Shown here: piece after piece, positions 36,050 to 47,200 of the stretch
Layout: each line of letters starts with the position of its first letter
Position numbering within the stretch: the first letter of the stretch is position 1
NCBI GenBank assembly: GCA_014706295.1
Contig: JACSVZ010000042.1
Span: 62,001 to 126,000, forward strand
Length of the DNA stretch: 64,000 nt
Direction: 5' to 3'
DNA from: Lycocorax pyrrhopterus obiensis
Taxonomy: Eukaryota > Chordata > Aves > Passeriformes > Paradisaeidae
Made by a program: the position numbers and the translations under genes
The notes under the pieces: generated by a model
Told to the model about the DNA's origin: nothing
Databases searched by the model: none
The model's input: only the letters and a program-made list of their open reading frames with translations

Positions 36050-36430
36050 GCCCAGAGCTGCTGCTGCTGGAAAAAAGGAGGAGGAAAAGGAGGAGGGGGA
36101 ATGGGAGGAAAGAGAGAAGGGGAAGGGAAAGGAGACGGAAGGAAAGAATGAGGAAAAGGAGATGGAAGAAGAGGAAGCGGAGAAGGAAATAAAGGAAGGG
36201 GAATGGAAAAGGAGATGGAAGAAAAGGGAATGGAGAGGGAGGAGAAGGAAAAGAAGATGGAAAAGAAGAAGGAACAAAAAGAGGAGGAAAAGGAAAAGAA
36301 GGGAAAGGAAAAGGAAATTAAAAAGGGGAAGGAGGCAAAGGGAAAGGAGAAGGAGGAAATGGAGGGAAAAGATGGAGAAGGAGGAAAAGGAGAAGGAGGA
36401 GGAGATGAAGGAAAGTGAAATGGGAAAGAA
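36050..36430. repeat. Polypurine (GA-rich) tract, ~380 bp
   Basis: Nearly pure purine on the + strand: irregular repeats of GGAGGAAAAGG and AAGGGGAAGG. Lys/Glu-rich open frames over it are artefacts. Confidence 0.95.
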
Positions 36431-36989
36431 GGAGGGAAAACCAGCGGGAAGCTGCAAGCGCGGCTGCCGGGACCGGCACTGGCAGCACCCGCAGCCCCTG
36501 GGATGCAGGGATGGGATCGTTATTCCGGGGATCTGGGGGGGCTCTGAGGTTGGAATTCTCTCCCCCTCCGGGGGTCGAGGCCATCGGGGCTGGCGGGGAA
36601 CCGCAGCTCCAGCCCGGCGCTCGGAACTCGGCATATGAAGCCGTCAAACACTTCCCTGGATTTAATTACCCCGTAATTAACCGCGGTAATCACCGGGAAA
36701 CTGCGCCCCGAGGCTCCCGCAGCGGGCACGGGGGGTCCGGGAGGTAAAACCCCCCGATCGAGGGGTGCTGGGGCTCTGGATGCCCCCCGGGGCGGGGTCC
36801 GGGGGCTGCGCTCACCTCGAGCCTCTGCCAGGGCGGCGGCACCGCCCCCCCCCAGCCCGGCCCTGAGGGTCCTTCCACGGAGAGCTCATTAGCGGGGCAC
36901 TAATGAGGCTTAATGAGCTCAGCCGGGGTGCCCCAGCACCCACAGGAGCCGTGGGAGCCCGGCCGCGAGCCCGGCGCTGCCGATCCCGG

Positions 36990-37205
36990 GCAGGGATGGG
37001 CAAATCCACGGGGATGCACAAACCCATGGAGATGCACAAATCCACAGGGTTGCACAAATCCGTGAGGATGCACAAATCCGTGGAGATGCACAAATCCACG
37101 GGGATGCACAAATCCATGGGGATGCACAAATCCATGGAGATGCACAAATCCATGGGGATGCACAAATCCGTGAGGATGCACAAATCCATGGGGATGCGCA
37201 CCTGG
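36990..37205. repeat. 18-bp minisatellite, ~11-12 copies
   Basis: Unit ATGCACAAATCCATGGGG with few substitutions. The length is a multiple of 3, so all frames stay open (MHKSMG and permutations), but there is no start, splice or codon evidence for a gene. Confidence 0.97.
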
Positions 37206-37339
37206 ACAGGCACCTGTGACCCCGCACAGCCCCTCGGGGCGGGCGCGGCTCCTTTGTCCCGTCCCGGATCCCCCCGGGCCGGGCTGCGCCGGGCGCGGGG
37301 CGGAGCAGCTCCGGTTCGGTGCCCGCGCAGCCGTTCCCG

Positions 37340-37560
37340 ACCCGCTCCCAGATCCAATCCTGCCCTAATCCCAACCCAATCCCGACCTGGAGACCCGGAT
37401 CCAATCCTGTCCTAATCCCAACCCAAAACTCCAGATCCAATCCTGCCCTAATCCCGACCCCATCCTGCCCTGCAGACCCGGATCCAATCCTGCCCCAAAT
37501 CCCACCCCAAAGCCCCGCATCCAACCCTGCCCTGATCCTGATCCTGCCCCAGCCCCCTGA
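37340..37560. repeat. Degenerate tandem repeat (~30-bp units)
   Basis: Repeats of GATCCAATCCTGCCCTAATC and CCCAACCC lie about 200 bp beyond the NCAPH poly(A) signal. Confidence 0.85.
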
Positions 37561-37739
37561 AGTTCCCTGGATCTCTCGGCTGCTCCTGCTCCCAGAATTC
37601 GGCTCCTGGATGCCCATTCCCGGCTGCTGCTCCAGGCTCTGAGCCCTGGATTCCGTTTTTTTAGGGAGCTGCCCTCGCCCCGCTCCGGGGTCATTTTGAC
37701 CTCTCCCCGATTCCAGGGACTCCTTCAAGGCCCCCCTAC

Positions 37740-38218
37740 AAAGTCCACAGCTGTTTATTATCCTTAAACAGTAAAAAAAGGGAATAATTCCAGGGAATGG
37801 GAGGAACTGGGGCCAGGAGTAACAGTCAGTCCAAAAACTGGGAATTACAGACAGGGAAGGACACCTGGAGGAGCCTTTTGGGACACAGAGAGGAAATTCT
37901 GGGACACAGAGAGAGGAAATTTTGGGACACAGAGGAGCCCTTGCCGCAGGAGGTTCACAGTGAGATGCAGGAATTTCCCGGCCCAATCCCAGGGAAGAGC
38001 TGCTGGATCCCAGCTGGAAGTGCCGAGCTGCTCCCTCTGTCCAGGCAGGACATCCCATCCTGACTTCCAGCTCTTCCCGAGGCGCAGGGAGCAGCGGGAT
38101 TTCGGGATTTCTCAGCAGAGGGGAAGCAGCTGCCCCTGCGGAGTGCGGAGCGAGTGCTGCCCGGCTGGAACGCCGGAGCTCCGGCCTGGGATCATCCCAG
38201 GGCTGCTCCACGGCCGGA
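37740..38218 (-). terminator. NCAPH: NCAPH 3' UTR with poly(A) signal
   Basis: On the minus strand AATAAA is at 37759-37754, about 460 nt after the stop codon. Confidence 0.72.
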
Positions 38219-41200
38219 TCAGACTCCCTGTTTCACCAGGACATCCGACAGGTCCTCCGTGCCCTCCAGCTTCAGGTTCTGGGAACGACAAGGAACGGCT
38301 GAGTCGGGCAGAGGCAGAAGGAATAAATCCCCCAGGATGAGGCTTCGGATGGAGCCCGGCCCCTCCTGCCACCGGCTCCTCCCAGGAACGCGGGACAGCA
38401 GCAGGAATTTCCCCGTGGAAAGGGAAATTTTCCATGGAAACCCCCGTGGAAAAGGTCGGAAGGGGCTGCGCCCAGGGGGGACTGGAGTCGCCATCCCTGG
38501 AAAGGAATCCCAAGGAATTCCTGGATGTGGCACTCAGTGCCAAGGTGGGGATCAGGCACAGCTCGGACTCTGTGACCTTGGAGAGCTTTTCCAGCCTCGG
38601 GGATTTTGGGATTCTGCTCCGTTCTCCAGAGCCTGGAATGCTCACAGCTCCGGGACAGCCCTGAGGACAGGGAGGCAGAGCTGGGAATGCTCCAGGCGCT
38701 GCTGCTCCCATTCCCGGAGCTGTATTCCATGGAATATCTGGGATTGATGGGAATGTCCTGCCTCGGGCAGAGCTGGGAATGCTCCAGGCGCTGCTGCTCC
38801 CATTCCCGGAGCTGTATTCCATGGAATATCTGGGATTGATGGGAATGTCTCCCTGCTCTCACCTTCTCGTTGGCCAGATGCAGCAGGCACACGAAGGCCA
38901 AGGGCACGGAGAGGTTGGTGGCCATGGCAGGGGGGAGCCTGTGGAAAAGCGGGATCGGGATCGGAGCCCCGGGAATCCCAGCTCAGCTTTGCCAAGCTGG
39001 ACGTGAGCACGGCTTCCCTGGGAACGCCCGCGGGGATTTGGGATTATTTGGGATTTTCCCTGTCCCATCCCCATCCCAAACCTGTGGAGCAGCTCCTTGG
39101 TGACGTCGCTCAGCACCTTCTCTCCGGCCACCGCGTCCGGCCCTTCCCCGGCTCCTCCTCCCTGTTCGGGAAAATCCCGGCACTGCAGAGCCCAGCTCCG
39201 CTCCCGGCATTCCAAGGAAAACCTGTCCTCGGAAGGAACGGCTGCAGAATTCCCGGCAGGAATTCTCCTCCTCCCAAGGTTCCTGGCTCACCTCTCCCCC
39301 CGCTGCCGTCAGCAGCTCCCACATGTTCCTCTTCAGCCTCCTCATGTCCATCTTCTTGGCCGTGCGGGCGTACTGGATGGCGATCCTGTTGATCTGAGGG
39401 CAGGGAATAATCCGGGATCACCACCGGGATCACCACTGGGATCACCACTGGGATCACCACCGGGATCATCACCGGGATCACCATGGGGATCACCACCGGG
39501 ATCACCACCGGGATCACCATCGGGATCACCACCGGGATCATCACCGGGATCACCACCGGCATCACCATTGGGATCACCACTGGGATCACCACTGGGATCA
39601 CCACCGGGATCATCACCGGCATCATCACCGGGATCATCACCGGGATCATCACCGGGATCACCACCGGGATCACCATTCGGGATCACCACCGGGATCATCA
39701 TCGGGATCACCACTGGGATCACCACTGGGATCACCATCGGGATCACCACTGGGATCACCACTGGGATCATCATCGGGATCACCACCGGGATCACCACTGG
39801 GATCACCACCGGGATCATCATCGGGATCACCACTGGGATCATCATCGGGATCACCACCGGGATCACCACTGGGATCACCACCGGGATCATCATCGGGATC
39901 ACCACCGGGATCACCACCGGGATCACCACTGGGATCACCACCGGGATCATCACCGGGATCACCGGCACGATCCGTTACCATCGTTCCCCATTTCCCGTGG
40001 CAATGACAGCGAGCACTGCCCAGCTGTTTAACTCCGGAATTGTTCCTCTGGGAATGCCGATCCAGCGGCTCCAGGGGGGAGCTCCCGGGATTTTTAACCC
40101 TGGAGGTGCTGAGGGGTTTTTGCTCCAGCCCTGCCCAGGGAGCAGCTCCCAGTGAGGAGTTCCCAGTCCCAGCAGCTCCCAGTGCCAGGGAGGAATTCCC
40201 AGTCCCAGGGAGCAGCTCCCAGTTCCGATGAGGAGTTCCCAGTCCCAGGGAGCAGCTCCCAGTGAGGAGTTCCCAGTCCCAGCAGCTCCCAGTGCCAGGG
40301 ACGAATTCCCAGTCCCAGGGAGCAGCTCCCAGTGCCAGGGACGAATTCCCAGTCCCACTGAGGAGTTCCCAGTCCCCAAGAGCAGCTCCCAGTGAGGAAT
40401 TCCCAGTCCCAGTGAGGAATTCCCAGTCCCAGGGAGCAGTTCCCAGTCCCAGGGAGCAGTTCCCAGTTCCAATGACCAGCTCCCAGTCCCAGTCTCTCCC
40501 AGTTCCAGTCCCAGTCCCAGTCCCAGTCTCTCCCAGTTTCAGTCCCAGTCTCTCCCAGTCCCAGTCTCTCCCAGTTCTATTCCCAGTCTCTCCCAGTCCC
40601 AGTCCCTCCCGGTCCCAGTCCCAGTCTCTCTCAGTTCCTCTCCCAGTCCCAGTCTCTCCCAGTCCCGGTCTCTCTCAGTCCCATTCCCAGTCTCTCCCAG
40701 TCCCAGTCCCAGTCCCAGTCCCGGTCTCTCCCAGTTCCATTCCCAGCCTCTCCCAGTCCCAGTCCCAGTCCCAGTCCCTCCCAGTTTCAGTCCCAGTCTC
40801 TCCCAGTTCCAGTCCCAGTCTCTCCCAGTCCCAGTCCCAGTCTCTCCCAGTTCCTCTCCCAGTCCCAGTCCCAGTCTCTCCCAGTCCCGGTCACTCTCAG
40901 TCCCAGTCCCAGTCCCAGTCCCAGTCCCAGTCTCTCCCAGTTCTATTCCCAGTCTCTCCCAGTCCCAGTCCCAGTCCCGGTCTCTCCCAGTTCCTCTCCC
41001 AGTTTCAGTCCCAGTCTCTCCCAGTTCCATTCCCAGTCCCAGTCTCTCCCAGTTCCTCTCCCAGTCCCAGTCCCTCCCAGTCCCAGACCTTCTGGGGCTC
41101 AGCGATGAGGTTCAGCTCTCCGTAGGTGGTGATGTCCCCGCCGTTGACGATCCCGTTGATCCCGGTGCGCTCCGCAGCCTCGGGATGAGCGGTGAGGTTG

Positions 41201-44200
41201 AACTCCCCGGCCTCGCCCTGGAATTCCGCGGGATCGGGGTCGTCGTCGCTGTCGGGGTCCTGGGAGGGGACACGGAGGGGACACCCAGGGTCACCTGGAG
41301 GAGCCGGAGGCAGCAGGAGCCGCTCCGGAGGGTGGGAATTCCCGCCTGCCTTCCCATGGGATGGGGGCTCATCCCCATGGAATTATGGGTTACCCCAATG
41401 GAACAGGGGTTATCCCCATGGGATTGGGGTTTATCCCATGGAATTGGGCTTTTCCCCATGGAACTGGGGCTTATCTCATGGAATTGGGGCCTATCCCCAT
41501 GGGATTGGGGTTTATCCCATGGGATTGGGGCTTTTCTCCATGGGATTTGGGTTATCTCCATGGGACTGGGGTTCTCCCCAGGGACTGGGGCTCATCCAGC
41601 CCCTCCCCGCTGGCCCCAGGCAGGTGTGGGGAGCTTTTCTCAAAGCTTTTCCATCCCTGGGAGCGTCCCAGGCCAGGCTGGAGCAGCCTGGGATAGTGGC
41701 AGGTGTCCCTGGAAAGGGTGGGATGAGATGGGATTTAGGGTCCCTTCCATCCCAGTCTGGGATTCTGGGAGCCAGGGACAAACGGGAATTCCCACAGGGC
41801 TCTCCTGCCCCAGTGGGATTTGTCCCAGTCCCACCTGGAGGCAGCAGGGAAGGGAAGCTCCAGGAGGAACCAACTCCTGACGGGAGCTGAGGGGAGGGAT
41901 GGAATTTCCTCCTCCTTCAGGGCATGGAAAAGGCTGGGATGGAATTCCCAGCAAACTCCCACCCCTGGGAATGTCCCAGGCCAGGCTGGATGGGGTTTGG
42001 AGCAGGTGCCAGGAGGGTTTGCAGACCCCGCAGCTTCAGCAGGACCTGCAGCTCCAACCCCTTTCCTCGGGAATCCTCTGGACGCGGGTTCGGAATTCCC
42101 ACGTTATTCCCAGCACGGATCACCCACAGGGAAGAGGATCAGAGGGATAAAGCCCCTCCCGGGCCGTACCTGCAGGGCGGGGCAGAAGTTGCAGGTGTCG
42201 CCGGGGTTGTTGTAGTCGTAGTCCCCAATCCCGGCCTCGGTATCCAAGGTCCCCACTGGCTCCGAGCTGCGGCTGAGCTGTGGGACAGGGCAGGGAAAAC
42301 ATTCCAAGATATTCCTGGAAAAAGGCCGGGCCCTGTTCCTCCATCCCCTTTTTCCCCTGGGATGCTCCGTGGTGACACCAGCCCTGAGGAACATCCCGGG
42401 ACGCTCCCGGAGCTTGGTGAGGAGAGGTTTTGTGCCTGGAATGATCCCCTGGAATGATTCCCTGGAATGATCCCCTGGAATGATCCCCTGGAATTCTTCT
42501 AGGGAAGGCTCTCTCACCTTGACCGTGGGTTTGAGGAAGAGCTGCACCACGTTCTGGGGGTCGTAGTGGAAGTCTGCAGGCAGCGTGGTGCTCCGGACGT
42601 TCTGGCTCTCCAGGATGGATTTGGCCAGAGTTGTGGATGCCTGGGAATGGGATCAGACAGCTCCATGGAAAAACGGGAAGCTCCATCAGCTTTCCGTGGG
42701 AAAATAAGGAGTGCTTAAGGAATTTGTCTGGAAAGGGGCAGGGTCTGAGGTGCCTCCGAGATCCAGCCAGGACACCCAGCTGGACCTGCCAAAATCCAGG
42801 GAATTCCAGGCTGGTGTGGGAAAAGGGAGAGCGGGAAGGGCAGGGGCTCGGCAGCACCTTGGTCTTACGGAAATGGGGCTCGAAGTCGACGTCCTCCTCG
42901 AAATCCAGCTCGAAAACCTTCCTGGGATTCCTCCGCCGGGATTCCCTCTCCAAGCCGGTGTCTGCTGCGGGAGGGGAGGGAGGGAAAGAAGGAGAGGAAG
43001 GAAAGGAGAAGGAAAGGGAAAGGGAAAAGGAAAAGAGAAGGAAAGGGAAAAGGAAAAGAGAAGGAAAGGGAAAAGGAAAAGAGAAGGAAAGGGAAAAGGA
43101 AAAGAGAAGGAAAGGGAAAAGGAAAAGAGAAGGAAAGGGAAAAGGGAAAAGAGAAGGAAAGGGAAAAGGAAAAGAGAAGGAAAGGAAAAGGAAAGGAAGG
43201 AGCTGTCACTGCCTCGGGCCAGGACAAGCACAGGCAGCTCATTCCCACCTGGAGCCTCTGCTCCAGGCAAAGGGATTTTCCCCCTTTTCCCGGGAAAGCA
43301 GCCGGTGCCGGCCTCGGCTCTGTGGTTCAAAGGAATCCGTGGGAGCAGGAACTCATTGATGGTGTGAAGGTGAAGGAGCTCAGGTGGGATATTGGGAAGG
43401 AATTCCTCCCTGGGAGAGCGGGGAGGGGCTGGGATGGAATTCCCAGAGCAGCTGTGGCTGCTCCTGGATCCCTGGGAGAGTCCAGGGCCAGGCTGGAGAA
43501 ACCTGAGGTCGTGGGAGATGTCCCTGCCCAAGGATGGGCTCCGAGTCCTTCCAAACCCAGGAATTCCACGATTCCCTGCCCATCCCATCATTCCCTGCCC
43601 ATCCCACCATTCCCTGCCCCCGGACACTCACGCCTGTGGCGGGGCCGGAAGCGCCAGTGCTCGGGGCCGGCCCACATGGAGAGCGTGCGGGGGCTGAAGT
43701 AGGAATATTCCCCGGGATTCATGGAGAGGTGCAGGCTCATGGTCGTGATGTCTCCCTCTCCCAAAGGAGCTCCGTCAGTCCTGGAAAAGGCCCGGGAGCT
43801 GCTCAGTGACGCCATTCCCTCGGAATTCCCGAGGGGGTTCATTCCTGGGGCACTGGGAGTGGGGGCAGAGCCTCAGTTCTGCTGGGAAAACCAGCTGGAA
43901 TTGCCCAAGTTCTCCTTGGAAGGCAGAGGGATCCCTGGAAAACATTCCTGGATGCTCCCAGACCTGGAGCAGGAAGTGAGCTCCTCAGCGGGACTGGGAA
44001 TTCCTTCCTGGGACTGGGAATTCCTTTATGGGACTGGGAGCTGCTCACTGGGATTGGGAATTCCTCAGCGGGACTGGGAATTCCTCCCTGGAACTGGGAA
44101 TTCCTTTATGGGACTGGGAATTCCTTTATGGGACTGGGAATTCCTCATCAGGAGCTGGGAATTCCTCCCTGGGACTGGGAGCTGCTCACTGGGATTGGGA

Positions 44201-47200
44201 ATTCCTCAGCGGGACTGGGAATTCTTCATTGGGACTGGGAATTCTTCATGGGGGCTGGGAATTCCTCCCTGGGACTGGGAATTCCTCATCAGGACTCAGA
44301 ATTCCTCACTGGAACTGGGAGCTGATCACCAGGACTGGGAACTCCCCCCTGGGCCTGGGAATTCCTCCCTGGAACTGGGAATTCCTCCCTGGAACTGGGA
44401 ATTCCTCACCAGGACTGGGAATTCCTCCCTGGAATTGCCCCACGGAGCCCCCAAAGCCCAGCCACGGATCCCCATCCCCGCCCACCTCCTGCTCCGGCCG
44501 AGTGTCCCGAAGGAGCCGAGGTTCTCCGGGAATTCCCCGATCCTCTCTCCGGCGGCGCTCCCGGGGGATTCCAGCTGGAATTCCGGGGGGGCAGTGCCCT
44601 CCCCGTCCTCGCTGTCCAGCTCCACGTTGGGATCAAACACCTGCCCGCTCTTCCGGAACTTCTCCAGCAGCGCCGACACCGACTGGAAAACAGGGAAGAG
44701 CCCCGGGATGGGTGAGCGTGGGAGACTGAATCCAAGGAGCCGAAGGAGGGCAGGGAGAGATGGGATAACGGGAAAAAATTCCTCCCCAGGATGGAATTCC
44801 CAGAGAAGCTGGGGCTGCCCCACCCCTGGGAGTGTTCAGAGCCAGGTGGGAGCATCCTGGTCTGTGGGAATTCCCAGCCTGGCTCAGGAATTCTCAGTTT
44901 GGCTCAGGAATTCCCAACATGGGATGGAATTCCCAACCTGGCTCAGGAACTCCTATCCTGGCCCAGGAATTCCCATCCTACCTCGTTGTGGGACTCCTCA
45001 TCCCACTGGCTGAACTGGAACCCGGCCAGGGAGGAGCAGATCCGGCGTTTTTCCAGGCACGGGGCCAGCAGGGCTGGGGAGAGGTTGGACACGAGGTGAA
45101 TTCCTTGGATCCAAGCAGGGATCCCACTGCTTTGGAATTCCTGCAGGGCAGGGCAGGGCAGGGCAGGGCTCAGCTATCCAGGGAAAAGGGGCTTTCAGTT
45201 CTTGGGAATAACCCTGGGAATGCTAAGCAGGGTCTGGTGCTGTGTCCAAGGTCAATCCTCACCCCGGGATGCACCGACCCCAAATCCTGCCCAGCTTCCA
45301 GAGGGTGGGGGGGCAGGGAGGGACCTCAAACCTCCAGAATTCCCGGTTTTCCAGCATCCCGAGCGGGATCAGAGCGGTGACCGAAATCACAGGGGAAGGA
45401 GCTGGATAAGGCCAGGAAAAGCATGGAAAAAAAGGCTGGAATTCACCTTTGAGATCGGCCACGGGGACGGGGTCGGAGCTGGGCAGGGCCGGGGTGTCCG
45501 AGGAGGGCAGAGGGATCATCCCGGAGTGGAAGAGGAGCCGGCTCTGGAAGCCCTGGGAGCGCAGCCCCGTGAGGAAGATCCCGGCCGTGCTGCACTCGTC
45601 GAAGGAGGCGGCCGCCCTCTGGAACATGGGATCCACCTGCGGGAATCAGGGAACGGGGCGGGAATCAGGGCGTGCAGAGGGGCAGGGAGGGCTCTGAGAG
45701 AGGCTTTGGAGCACAGATCCCAAGGGAAAATGATCCACATCCTTCCCACCCCCCTGGGAGTGTCCCAGGCCAGGCTGGAGCAGCTGGGACGGTGGGAGGC
45801 GTTGGAATGAGGCGTTGGAATGGGATGAGCTGTAGGGTCCCTTCCAAGCCGAGGCATTCCAGGATTCCATGAGCTGGTGTGCACTGGGAATCAGGAAGAA
45901 ATTCCTCCCTCTCTGCCCCTGGATCGTCCCTGGGAGTGTCCCAGGCCAGGCTGGAGCAGCTGGGATGGTGGGAGGTGTCCGTGGAAAGGCTGGGATGAGA
46001 TGGGATGTAGGGTCCCTTCCATCCCAAACTGGGACCCTGGGATCTGGGGAAAAACATCCTGGGAGCATCCTGGTCTATGGGAATTCCCAGCCTGGCTCAG
46101 GAATTCCCACAGGGCTCTCCTGCCACAGTGGGACCAGCGGGATTTGTCCCAGAGTCCCACCTGGAGGCAGCAGGGAAGGGAAGCTCCAGGAGGAATCAAC
46201 TCTGAGGGGAGCTGGGAGGAGCTGAGGGGAGGGATGGAATTTCCTCCTCCTTCAGGGCATGGAAAAGGCTGGGATGGAATTCCTGCAGCCCCTCCCTGGC
46301 AAACCCATCCCTGGGAATGTCCCAGGCCAGGCTGGAGCGAGCTGGGAGAGCGGGAAGCGTCCCTGGCCACGCCGGCACCGGATGGGATTCAATCTCCTTC
46401 CAGCCCAAACCATTCCAGGATCCTTTTCCCAGCCTGAATTCCCAGGTTTGTGCGATGCCAGAGCCCAGGGGGATGGACAGGCAGGAAAACAGGGATGGGG
46501 AGAGACCCAAGGCCACCTCAGAGCCGCGGGAGGCCTCGGGAACGTTGATGTTGCTCAGGTTGTGCTCGATGGTTCGGAAGGTTTGTTTCTTCCTGGGCTG
46601 CGCCTTCCGGGCGGCCTCGGGGGCTGGGCTGGAGCCTGGAGAGGGAAAAGGACAAAAATCCCTCTTCAAAATGCCCAAAATCCCCTAAAGGAGGGGTAAA
46701 ACCTGGAATCTGGACACCAAACTCACAGCAGGCACTGGAATTCCTCAGGTGGGATCTGTTGGAACGAGCAACGTTCCATCGGCCGGATGGGCTTCGCTTT
46801 CTATTGGTTCTGTTTGGGCCCCAAACTGCCCCTGTTTGGTCCTAAACTGCCCCTATTTAGTCACAAATCGACTGTATTTGGTCCAAAATGGATGTATTTG
46901 GCCCCAAATTGACCCTGTTTGGCCCCAAACTGATTCTATTTGGTCCCAAACTGCCCCTATTTGGCCCCAAATTGACCCTGTTTGGTCCCAAATTGACCCT
47001 GTTCGGCCCTAAACTGCCCCTATTTGGTCCCAAATTGACCCTGTTTGGCCCCAAACTGCCCCTATTTGGCCCTAAACTGCCCCTCTTTGGCCCCAAACTG
47101 AAATCAGAAATCCCTCAACAACAGCTCCAGCTCCTCCTCCCATCCCTCCCTGCTCCAGCATTCCAGGAGAACCAAGCTGGGATCTCCCATCCCTCGGAAA

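Noticed and set aside
39412..39972. CRISPR array
   Set aside because: Contiguous 12-bp repeats without unique spacers, in an animal intron.
39097..40155. 352-codon + frame with SPPG/ITTG repeats
   Set aside because: Covers NCAPH exons 14-15 in antisense and the 12-bp array; not a gene.
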